From Limnobacter sp. (GTDB taxonomy: Bacteria; Pseudomonadota; Gammaproteobacteria; Burkholderiales; Burkholderiaceae_B), in NCBI GenBank assembly GCA_012032215.1, contig JAAURO010000165.1, positions 1 through 5,122 on the forward strand: DNA of 5,122 bases, in the 5' to 3' direction. Below are positions 1-5,122 of the stretch, piece after piece. The first letter of the stretch is position 1; each line of letters opens with the position of its first letter. A program made the position numbers and the translations under genes. The notes beneath the pieces were generated by a model. That model worked only from the letters and a program-made list of their open reading frames with translations. It was not told the origin of the DNA and did no database searches.

Positions 1-1
1 G

Positions 2-850
2 CTGGCGGTTATCGGCAAATTGGCACAGCAGGCGGCACGGGTTATGCCATTGAGTTTGCGGGTTCTGCCATTCGTGGGCTTTCTGTAGAAGGGCGCATGA
101 CCCTGTGCAACATGGCCATTGAAGCGGGTGCGCGCTCGGGCATGGTGGCGGTGGATCAAAAAACCCTGGATTACGTAAAAGGCAAGCCGTTTTCTCCGTC
201 TGGCGACTTCTGGAATCAGGCCGTGGCCTACTGGAACACCCTGCACAGCGATGAAGGCGCCCAGTTCGACACCGTGGTGGAACTGCAAGCAGAGCACATT
301 TTGCCGCAAGTCACCTGGGGCACTTCGCCAGAAATGGTGGCCAGCATTCACGACACTGTGCCCAATCCTGCCAATGCCCCTGATGCAGCCCAACGCCAAA
401 CCCACGAACGCGCTCTGCACTACATGGGGCTTACTGGTGGGCAAAAAATCACCGACATTGCTATCGACAAAGTGTTTATTGGTTCGTGCACCAACAGTCG
501 CATCGAGGATTTACGCGCAGCGGCGGCTGTTATTAAAGGTCGAAAAAAAGCCAGCACGGTGCAACTGGCTCTGGTGGTGCCTGGTTCTGGCCTGGTAAAG
601 GCGCAGGCCGAATCTGAAGGCCTGCACCGCATTTTTACCGACGCGGGTTTTGAATGGCGCGAGCCGGGGTGTTCCATGTGTTTGGCCATGAATGCCGACC
701 GCCTAGAGCCCGGCGAGCGCTGCGCTTCTACCAGCAACCGCAATTTTGAAGGGCGTCAGGGCGCAGGGGGGCGCACCCACCTGGTTAGCCCCGCCATGGC
801 AGCGGCCGCTCGCCATAGCCGGACACTTCGTTGACGCCCGTACTTTTTAG
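2..850 (+). pseudogene. leuC: 3-isopropylmalate dehydratase large subunit, 3' part, read through two frameshifts
   Basis: LeuC is the aconitase-family large subunit that, with LeuD, isomerises 2-isopropylmalate to 3-isopropylmalate in the cytoplasm, the second step of leucine synthesis. The visible part is roughly the C-terminal 60% of a protein of about 470 residues. Seen: the stretches [29 protein letters not shown] and [10 protein letters not shown]; the first [4Fe-4S] ligand Cys in GSCTNSR (codon 487-489); the other two in PGCSMC (codons 670-672 and 679-681); and NRNFEGRQG near the end. The main open stretch is 19-834 in frame 1. The first residues (LAVIGK, 2-19) are in frame 2, so a base is missing in the A-run at 17-19. 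After MAAAA an extra base near 811 shifts the frame. Dropping it gives [12 protein letters not shown] and a stop at 848-850, the normal family ending, instead of RHSRTLR ending at 834. The 5' end lies outside the window. Identification is certain; whether the shifts are real or sequencing errors is open. Confidence 0.93.
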
Positions 851-876
851 GCTGCAAGCAAGGTTGACCTTACACC

Positions 877-1518
877 ATGGACAAATTTTCAACACACACC
901 GGAATTGCTGTTGCTTTAAATCGCACGAATGTAGACACAGATGCAATTATTCCCAAGCAGTTTTTGAAATCCATCAAACGCACTGGCTTTGGCGAAAAAC
1001 CTCTTCGATGGCTGGCGCTATCTGGATGAAGGCCAGCCCGGCATGGACCATTCAAAGCGGCCGTTAAACCCGGATTTCGAGCTCAACCTGCCTGCTTTTG
1101 CAGGAGGCACCGTGCTGGTGGCCGGGCCCAATTTTGGCTGTGGCAGCTCGCGCGAGCACGCGCCTTGGGCGCTGGGTCAATACGGTTTTAAAGCCGTTAT
1201 TTCCAGCAGTTTTGCCGATATTTTCTTCAACAACTGTTTTAAAAGTGGCTTGCTACCCATTGTTCTGAAAAAGAAGAAGTAGATGCGCTTTTTAAGGCAA
1301 TCGCCCAAAGCCCGGGTGTGGAAATTACGGTGGATTTGGCAGCGCAGCGCGTGGTGCTGGGCGAATTGGCCTACGCCTTTAATGTCGAACCCACGCGCAA
1401 ACACCGCTTGCTGGAGGGCCTGGACGACATCGGCCAAACCCTGCAGCACAAGGCCACCATTCAGGCCTACGAGGCCAAGCGGCTGGCGCAGTTTCCCTGG
1501 TTGGCAAATACCATTTAG
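877..1518 (+). pseudogene. leuD: 3-isopropylmalate dehydratase small subunit, complete but with two frameshifts
   Basis: LeuD is the swivel-domain partner of LeuC and completes the isopropylmalate isomerase active site. The ATG at 877 gives [20 protein letters not shown], then [10 protein letters not shown], which matches the family N-terminus. It lies 26 bases after the restored leuC stop; only a weak AAGG (860-863) precedes it. The frame fails at the A5 run 995-999, which has one A too many: with four As the protein reads [16 protein letters not shown]. It continues in frame 2 through [17 protein letters not shown], the substrate-site motif, to LLPIVL. It fails again at the A5 run 1268-1272, where one A is missing: six As give [17 protein letters not shown] in place of the stop at 1280-1282. 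It then ends normally with GLDDIGQTLQH and AYEAK, stop 1516-1518. The repaired protein would be 213 residues, the usual size. The two shifts cancel. No key residue is lost, so this is either sequence error or a very young pseudogene. Confidence 0.93.
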
Positions 1519-1614
1519 GCTTTAAGCCCTGCCTGAACCATTCGGCCCCAAGGCCTGACACACTGGATTTGCCCGATGCATCAGCCTTTTTCAACCCATT
1601 AACCCACACCCTTC

Positions 1615-2708
1615 ATGACTTACAAAATTGCAGTACTGCCCGGCGATGGAATTGGCGCCGAAATTACCCGTGAAGCAGTCAAGGTGCTAGAGGCCCTGCG
1701 CACCGATGGCCTGAACCTTGAATTTGAACACGCATCTATTGGTGGTGTAGCCTACCGCGAAACCGGTGAACCCTTGCCCGAGCCCACCATTGCCCTGGCA
1801 AAGGCTTCCGATGCGGTGCTGTTTGGTGCGGTGGGCGATTTTTCGCTGGATACCCTGCCGCGCCACCTGCGGCCCGAGCAGCTATTCTGGGCATACGCAA
1901 AGCCTTGAACCTGTTTGCAAACTTCCGGCCTGCGGTGGTGTACCCTGAACTGGCAGACGCTTCCACCTTAAAGCCCGAAGTGGTTGCTGGCATGAATTTG
2001 CTGATTGTCCGCGAGCTGACTGGCGACATTTACTTTGGCACACCGCGCGGCCACCGCATTGCCCAGGACGGCCCTTTCAAAGGCGAGCGCGAAGCCTTCG
2101 ACACCATGCGTTACGCTGAAACAGAAATACGCCGCATTGCGCACGTGGCTTTTCAGGCAGCGCAAAAGCGCCGAGGGCGGCTGTGCTCGGTAGACAAAGC
2201 CAATGTGCTGGAAACCACCCAGTTCTGGCGCGACATCGTAACCGAAGTGGGCAAGCAATACCCCGACGTGGCGCTTAGCCACCTGTATGTAGACAACGCC
2301 GCCATGCAGTTGCTAAAAAATCCCAGGCAATTTGATGTCATGGTTACCGGGAACCTATTCGGCGATATTTTGTCGGATGAAGCCTCCATGCTGACAGGCT
2401 CGATAGGCATGTTGCCTTCGGCCTCCTTGAACGAAAGCAATTTTGGCCTCTACGAGCCCATTCATGGCTCTGCCCCCGACATCGCCGGCAAAGACCTGGC
2501 CAACCCCATGGCCACGGTGTTGTCTGCCGCCATGATGTTGCGCTACACCTTTGGGGAAGAAGCGTATGCCGCCCGCATTGAAAAAGCCGTGCAGCACGTG
2601 CTGGCGCACGGCCCGCGCACTGGCGACATCTGGCGTGAAGGCCGTGAAAAAACCGGTACCACGGGCATGGGCGATGCCATTGTGCGTGCCTTGGCGCAGC
2701 AGCAATAA
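1615..2708 (+). pseudogene. leuB: 3-isopropylmalate dehydrogenase, complete but with one frameshift
   Basis: LeuB oxidatively decarboxylates 3-isopropylmalate to 2-oxoisocaproate using NAD+, after LeuCD. The ATG at 1615 gives [17 protein letters not shown], the family start; no clear Shine-Dalgarno is seen, and 96 bases separate it from the leuD stop. Frame 1 runs to RHLRPEQ and then hits a stop at 1906-1908. One missing base at 1881/1882 (a G, CAG-GCT) restores [17 protein letters not shown] in frame 3, which continues to the stop at 2706-2708. The repaired protein has 364 residues, normal for LeuB. Using repaired numbering, the substrate arginines R95, R105 and R133, catalytic Y140 and K195, and the metal-binding aspartates D227, D251 and D255 are all present, as are [12 protein letters not shown] and [16 protein letters not shown]. 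The open part 1905-2708 begins at an ATG inside NLFANF, which is not a natural start. The enzyme would be inactive if the shift is real, because the two halves together form the active site. Confidence 0.94.
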
Positions 2709-2722
2709 CACACATTACATTC

Positions 2723-2727
2723 AGGAG
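2723..2727 (+). promoter_or_regulatory. Shine-Dalgarno sequence of asd
   Basis: AGGAG lies five bases before the ATG at 2733. It is the only strong ribosome binding site in the leu-asd block and supports this asd start. It sits in the 24-base gap after leuB, so asd is probably cotranscribed with the leu genes while having its own efficient translation start. Confidence 0.8.
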
Positions 2728-2732
2728 CAGTC

Positions 2733-3857
2733 ATGTTAAAAGTTGGATTGGTAGGGTGGCGCGGTATGGTGGGTTCTGTGCTTCTGCAGCGCATGCAGGA
2801 AGAGCAGGATTTCAAGCACTTCGAGCCCGTGTTTTTTTCTACCTCGAATGCCGGTGGCGAAGCGCCGGGTTTTGTCTCGGGTGCGGGCAAATTGCAAAAC
2901 GCCAGCAGCATTGCGGACCTTGCAAAACTGGATGTAGTGCTTACCTGCCAAGGTGGCGATTACACCAGTTCGGTGTACCCCAAGCTGCGCGAATCGGGCT
3001 GGAAAGGCTATTGGATAGATGCAGCCTCGTCGCTCCGCATGAACAACGATGCGATTATTGTGCTCGACCCGGTAAACCGCAAAGTCATTGATCAAGGCCT
3101 TACCAACGGTGTGCGCACCTACGTGGGTGGCAACTGCACGGTTAGTCTGATGCTGATGGCCTTAGGCGGCCTGTTTGAATACGATTTGGTGGAATACCTT
3201 ACCTCCATGACATACCAAGCGGCTTCGGGTGCGGGTGCACAAAACATGCGTGAACTGATTGCCCAGATGGGGTCTGTGCACGGCAGTGTAAAAGCACTCT
3301 TGGACAACCCCGCATCGGCCATTCTTGAAATCGATCGCACCGTGGCAGAGCACATTAATTCTTCCCACTACCCAAGCACCCACTTTGGCGTTCCCCTGGG
3401 AGGCAGTCTGATTCCGTGGATCGACAAAGACCTGGGCAATGGGCAATCCAAAGAAGAGTGGAAAGCTTCTGCAGAAACCAACAAAATTTTGGGCAAGCCT
3501 GCGGCAGGTTCTGCGGGGTCTATTCCCATAGACGGCCTGTGTGTGAGGGTTGGTGCCATGCGCTGTCATTCCCAAGCCTTGACCATCAAGCTTAAAAAAG
3601 AGTTGCCCTTGGATGAAATCAACGACCTTCTCACCAAGGCCAACGACTGGGTACGGTTTGTACCCAATACCAAAGAAGACTCCGTGAAACATCTAACCCC
3701 TGCCGCAGTCACTGGCCGCATGCACGTGCCGGTGGGGCGAGTGCGCCATCTTGCCATGGGCAAGCAGTACATCAGCGCGTTTACGGTGGGCGATCAACTG
3801 CTGTGGGGTGCCGCAGAACCGCTGCGCCGCATGTTGCGGATTTTGATTGAGCGGTAG
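2733..3857 (+). CDS. asd: aspartate-semialdehyde dehydrogenase
   Basis: Asd reduces aspartyl phosphate to aspartate semialdehyde with NADPH, the branch point to diaminopimelate/lysine, threonine and methionine; it acts in the cytoplasm. The 374-residue product matches the Gram-negative (E. coli-type) Asd along its length. The N-terminal nucleotide-binding loop is GWRGMVGS (residues 8-15), followed by FFSTSNAGG and TCQGGDYT. The catalytic Cys is C135 in GGNCTVSLM and Q162 lies in TYQAASG. The substrate-binding EEW motif is at 241-243; R272 and the catalytic H279 lie in [12 protein letters not shown]. The C-terminus is [19 protein letters not shown]. The start is fixed by the family N-terminus and by AGGAG at 2723-2727. 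It follows leuB by 24 bases, the common Burkholderiales order. Unlike the three leu genes upstream it has no frameshift, even at a T7 run near 2831-2837. Confidence 0.97.
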   Translation: MLKVGLVGWRGMVGSVLLQRMQEEQDFKHFEPVFFSTSNAGGEAPGFVSGAGKLQNASSIADLAKLDVVLTCQGGDYTSSVYPKLRESGWKGYWIDAASSLRMNNDAIIVLDPVNRKVIDQGLTNGVRTYVGGNCTVSLMLMALGGLFEYDLVEYLTSMTYQAASGAGAQNMRELIAQMGSVHGSVKALLDNPASAILEIDRTVAEHINSSHYPSTHFGVPLGGSLIPWIDKDLGNGQSKEEWKASAETNKILGKPAAGSAGSIPIDGLCVRVGAMRCHSQALTIKLKKELPLDEINDLLTKANDWVRFVPNTKEDSVKHLTPAAVTGRMHVPVGRVRHLAMGKQYISAFTVGDQLLWGAAEPLRRMLRILIER

Positions 3858-3885
3858 GTTTTTTTGCAGGAAATGCTCTAGCCGC

Positions 3886-4032
3886 CCGGCTCAGGCACTG
3901 CTCGAAACCACGCCTGCTGCTTTACTTGCTCGGCGGCCGTGAACTCGCCCTCAGCGCCATGACGCGAAAGAAGCGGGTTTGTGCACAGTGTTAAGCTGAA
4001 CCATATGCCATATTATGGTTTTCCAGCTATAT
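3886..4032. repeat. dispersed repeat copy A, internally deleted and left-truncated
   Basis: This intergenic sequence repeats copy B at 4866-5116 in the same orientation. The left block 3886-3958 matches 4866-4937 with about five substitutions and one indel, including a 27-base identical run at 3911-3937. The right block 3959-4032 matches 5043-5116, less well in its centre. Between them copy A lacks 105 bases present in copy B, and the junction is a single CAGCGCC (3952-3958) where copy B has two. Read on the - strand, the copy B frame continues here as NPLLSRHGAEGEFTAAEQ and ends PEPGG-stop, but there is no in-frame ATG, so it is a remnant rather than a gene. The 28-base end motif is present on the right (4005-4032). 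No left end is found; its expected place would fall inside the 3' end of asd. Confidence 0.8.
4005..4032 (-). repeat. right end motif of repeat copy A
   Basis: The 28-base end motif keeps ATGCCAT on the inside and GCTATAT on the outside, with a 14-base AT-rich centre that differs from the copy B right end at two bases (5089-5116). On the - strand the centre reads CATAAT where copy B has TATAAT. The outer edge faces the adenosyltransferase gene. Confidence 0.65.
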
Positions 4033-4060
4033 GCCACAAGTAAATTATCCTGCTGTCAAT

Positions 4061-4093
4061 AAAAGGGCTACAGATTTTCTCTGTGGCCTTTTT
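4061..4093. terminator. intrinsic terminator, probably bidirectional, between asd and the adenosyltransferase gene
   Basis: The arms AAAAGGGCTACAG (4061-4073) and CTGTGGCCTTTTT (4081-4093) pair over 13 bases with one mismatch and one G-T pair, around the 7-base loop ATTTTCT. A T-run closes the right arm on the + strand, and CTTTTATT follows the hairpin on the - strand. It can therefore end transcripts from both the convergent adenosyltransferase gene and the leu-asd side. The stem includes the adenosyltransferase stop codon and its last codons. Confidence 0.8.
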
Positions 4094-4679
4094 CCCATTG
4101 CACATCGGTAACACCTTGTTGCAGGTGTATCCAGCGGGCAGCGACAAACAGCAGGTCAGAGAGTCGGTTCAGGTAAAGCAGCAAGTTTTCAGAAGCCGCC
4201 GGTTGTGAGGCTGGGGGGGCGCCAGGCGTGGTTTGTTGCACATCGGGGTCTGGCTGTTGTTGCAAGAGTGCTACCAGGCTGCGTTCGGCGCGGCGTGCCA
4301 CGGTTCTGGCAATGTGTGCATAGGCAGCCGCTTTGCTGCCACCCGGCAAAATGAATTCTTGCAGACTGGGTAACGGTTTGTTAAGCCGCTTTATAAGGGC
4401 ATCCAGCCGTTCCACGGCCTGCGGCGAAAATATATCAAACCCGGGCATGCACAGCGCAGCGCCCAGGTCGAACAGGTCGTGCTGAATGCGTACAAGTTCA
4501 GTGCGCAAAGGTTCTGGCACGGGTTCGGTGAGCAACAGCCCGATGTGCGAGTTCAGCTCATCCACCTCGCCCATGGTGTGAATGCGCAAATGGCATTTGG
4601 GCAGGCGCTCGCCAGTGGCCAGGCCCGTGGTGCCATCGTCGCCAGTGCGGGTGGTAATTGCGGTCAGTCTTTTTGCCAT
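4068..4679 (-). CDS. cob(I)alamin adenosyltransferase, PduO/MMAB type
   Basis: This enzyme transfers the adenosyl group of ATP to cob(I)alamin, making coenzyme B12 (adenosylcobalamin) in the cytoplasm. The 203-residue product has the family's ATP-binding N-terminus TRTGDDGTTGL (10-20), then GEVDELNSHIG (37-47), HDLFDLGAAL (67-76), FILPGGS (109-115), the arginine-rich helix ARRAER (128-133) and LNRLSDLLFVAAR (170-182). These are the hallmarks of PduO-type enzymes rather than CobA/BtuR or EutT. Residues about 139-163 form a Gln/Pro/Ala/Ser-rich insert between helices, longer than usual and probably a flexible loop. The ATG at 4677-4679 fits the family start (MAKRLTAITTRTGD), but no Shine-Dalgarno is visible upstream. 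It stands alone, convergent with asd, and is bracketed by the two repeat copies. A symbol such as pduO or cobO is used variably, so none is given. The frame is intact. Confidence 0.95.
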   Translation of the reverse strand: MAKRLTAITTRTGDDGTTGLATGERLPKCHLRIHTMGEVDELNSHIGLLLTEPVPEPLRTELVRIQHDLFDLGAALCMPGFDIFSPQAVERLDALIKRLNKPLPSLQEFILPGGSKAAAYAHIARTVARRAERSLVALLQQQPDPDVQQTTPGAPPASQPAASENLLLYLNRLSDLLFVAARWIHLQQGVTDVQWEKGHRENL

Positions 4680-4790
4680 GGGTAGAAGTAGGTGCTTATT
4701 TCACGGGTTTTACTCCGCCTCGGCGGCCCAAACCAAAACCAACGCGGTATAAATCGGGCATGCTGATGCGTCTGTATTTCTTTGTCTCAA
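4680..4790 (-). other. leader region of the adenosyltransferase gene with a GC-rich hairpin
   Basis: Between the adenosyltransferase start and repeat copy B lie 111 non-coding bases. They hold a compact stem CCGCC-TC-GGCGG at 4715-4726, flanked by GGTTTT (4706-4711) and AAAACC (4735-4740), which could extend the pairing with internal loops. On the - strand this would sit in the 5' untranslated RNA, about 35 bases before the ATG. TTTATA on the - strand (near 4748-4753) is a possible weak -10 box, without a convincing -35. No cobalamin-riboswitch B12 box was recognised. A regulatory role is inference. Confidence 0.35.
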
Positions 4791-4818
4791 ATATAGCTTA
4801 ACAATTACATTATGGCAT
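4791..4818 (+). repeat. left inverted end of repeat copy B
   Basis: The motif begins ATATAGCT and ends ATGGCAT, separated by an AT-rich centre. It is the inverse of the motifs at 5089-5116 and 4005-4032, with the same spacing of conserved outer and inner blocks. It lies upstream of the adenosyltransferase gene, so it could also affect that promoter. Confidence 0.6.
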
Positions 4819-4844
4819 AGGTGTTGCTGTTCTGCTTTCTTGCC

Positions 4845-5090
4845 CTAGCACTTGGGGCATGCCTTCCGGCTAGGCGCTGCCCGAAACCCCGCCTGCTGCT
4901 TTACTTGCTCGGCGGCTGTTAACTCGCCCTCAGCGCCTGGCGCCTCGGTGCTCAAACATGCCCGGCCTTGATCCTTCGCAAGATAAAACCGCAGACGGCG
5001 GGCATCGCTTGAATCGCCGGGGAGCCACACCCCCACAGCGCCATGGCGCGAAAGAAGCGGGTTGCGCGCACTACTAAGCCTAAATACCAT
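4845..5090 (-). CDS. possible small protein encoded inside repeat copy B, unrecognised
   Basis: An 81-codon frame starts at the ATG 5088-5090 and ends at the TAG 4845-4847. I do not recognise the product. It is hydrophilic and basic near the middle (GVWLPGDSSDARRLRFYL) and contains GELTAAEQVKQQAGFR toward the end; there is no signal peptide or membrane segment. No ribosome binding site precedes the ATG. TATAAT (5096-5101 on the - strand) lies so close to it that a transcript would be nearly leaderless. Slight support for coding: in the part shared with copy A, four of six base differences fall in third codon positions, and the 105 bases missing there are a whole number of codons. Against: copy A has frame-changing indels at both ends. 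It may be a remnant of a larger gene carried by the repeat. Confidence 0.25.
   Translation of the reverse strand: MVFRLSSARNPLLSRHGAVGVWLPGDSSDARRLRFYLAKDQGRACLSTEAPGAEGELTAAEQVKQQAGFRAAPSRKACPKC
4931..5042. repeat. pair of 7-base direct repeats framing the 105-base segment absent from copy A
   Basis: CAGCGCC occurs at 4931-4937 and 5036-5042, exactly 105 bases apart, each preceded by CCC plus one differing base. Each is also the left arm of a small palindrome: GCGCC-T-GGCGC at the first site and the perfect 12-base GCGCCATGGCGC (5038-5049) at the second. Copy A has the left flank of the first repeat and the right flank of the second, joined through one CAGCGCC. Confidence 0.8.
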
Positions 5091-5116
5091 GCCATATTAT
5101 ATTTTTCCAGCTATAC
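5089..5116 (-). repeat. right inverted end of repeat copy B
   Basis: This is the counterpart of 4791-4818 on the opposite strand and of the copy A end at 4005-4032, with which it shares the same orientation and most of its bases. Read on the - strand it contains TATAAT, a consensus-like -10 box directed into the repeat, although no good -35 box at standard spacing is visible. Confidence 0.6.
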
Positions 5117-5122
5117 TATCCA

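Larger units (their letters stand above)
4791..5116. repeat. dispersed repeat copy B, MITE-like unit with imperfect inverted ends
   Basis: A 28-base motif at 4791-4818 recurs inverted at 5089-5116, with 21 of 28 positions matching, including TATAGCT at the outer side and ATGGCAT at the inner side. The enclosed 326-base unit contains the sequence shared with copy A (4866-4937 and 5043-5116). No transposase is encoded. The outer ends show TA next to TAGCT on both sides, which could be a TA target duplication as made by IS630/Tc1-type elements, but AT-richness makes this weak. The interior is GC-rich and carries a possible 81-codon frame on the - strand. The unit could be a non-autonomous mobile element or a dispersed intergenic repeat of the genome; the repeated nature itself is directly seen. 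Confidence 0.65.

Noticed and set aside
420..743. Long open frames on the - strand across leuC, leuB and asd
   Set aside because: They are shadows of conserved + strand proteins in GC-rich third positions, have no family resemblance, and lack start signals.
991..1283. Programmed ribosomal frameshifting at the A-runs of leuD
   Set aside because: The two shifts go in opposite directions, the runs have only five As, and leuC and leuB carry similar shifts outside A-runs. No stimulatory structure is evident. LeuD is not known to use recoding.
1905..2708. A separate shorter leuB-like gene starting at the ATG 1905
   Set aside because: The ATG lies inside a conserved helix. The missing N-terminal domain is encoded directly upstream in another frame, so this is one gene with a frameshift.
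3818..3866. Terminator directly after asd, using CCGCA-TGT-TGCGG and the T-run after the stop
   Set aside because: The stem is only five pairs, lies inside the coding sequence, and is separated by about 20 bases from the T-run, so it is not a credible intrinsic terminator.
4680..4790. Cobalamin riboswitch upstream of the adenosyltransferase gene
   Set aside because: A B12 gene made this worth looking for, but no B12-box sequence or multi-stem aptamer layout was found in the 111-base leader.
3886..5116. CRISPR array or phage attachment sites
   Set aside because: There are only two long copies with unequal length and no regular spacers, and no integrase, cas or tRNA gene is present.

Overview
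The window looks like chromosomal DNA of a betaproteobacterium, most likely of the order Burkholderiales. Base composition is moderately GC-rich by eye. The proteins resemble betaproteobacterial homologues, and the order leuC-leuD-leuB-asd on one strand is the usual Burkholderiales arrangement. The genus cannot be named from the sequence alone.

Left part (1-2708): the leucine genes on the + strand. The window opens inside leuC (3-isopropylmalate dehydratase large subunit), followed by leuD (small subunit) and leuB (3-isopropylmalate dehydrogenase). All three align with their families along their whole visible length and keep the catalytic and cluster-binding residues. However, the reading is broken by five single-base frameshifts: two in leuC, two in leuD and one in leuB. 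Either the sequence here has indel errors or the leucine branch is very recently inactivated.

Middle (2709-3857): asd (aspartate-semialdehyde dehydrogenase) is intact, with a good ribosome binding site. It makes the precursor for lysine/diaminopimelate, threonine and methionine.

Right part (3858-5122): the expected next gene of the Burkholderiales cluster (often fimV) is not present. Instead there is an intact cob(I)alamin adenosyltransferase of the PduO/MMAB type on the - strand (4068-4679). A strong, probably bidirectional terminator overlaps its 3' end and faces asd. Two copies of a short repeat bracket this gene. Copy B (4791-5116) is a 326-base, MITE-like unit with imperfect 28-base inverted ends and a possible 81-codon frame. 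Copy A (3886-4032) is about 90% identical over the shared left block. It lacks the left end and lacks exactly 105 bases that in copy B lie between two 7-base direct repeats. This repeat pair is the most unusual structure in the window.

LeuCD and LeuB perform the isomerisation and oxidative decarboxylation steps of leucine synthesis. Asd belongs to the aspartate family and is a customary neighbour rather than a pathway partner. The adenosyltransferase makes coenzyme B12 and has no functional link to the leu-asd block; its position next to repeats suggests rearrangement after asd.
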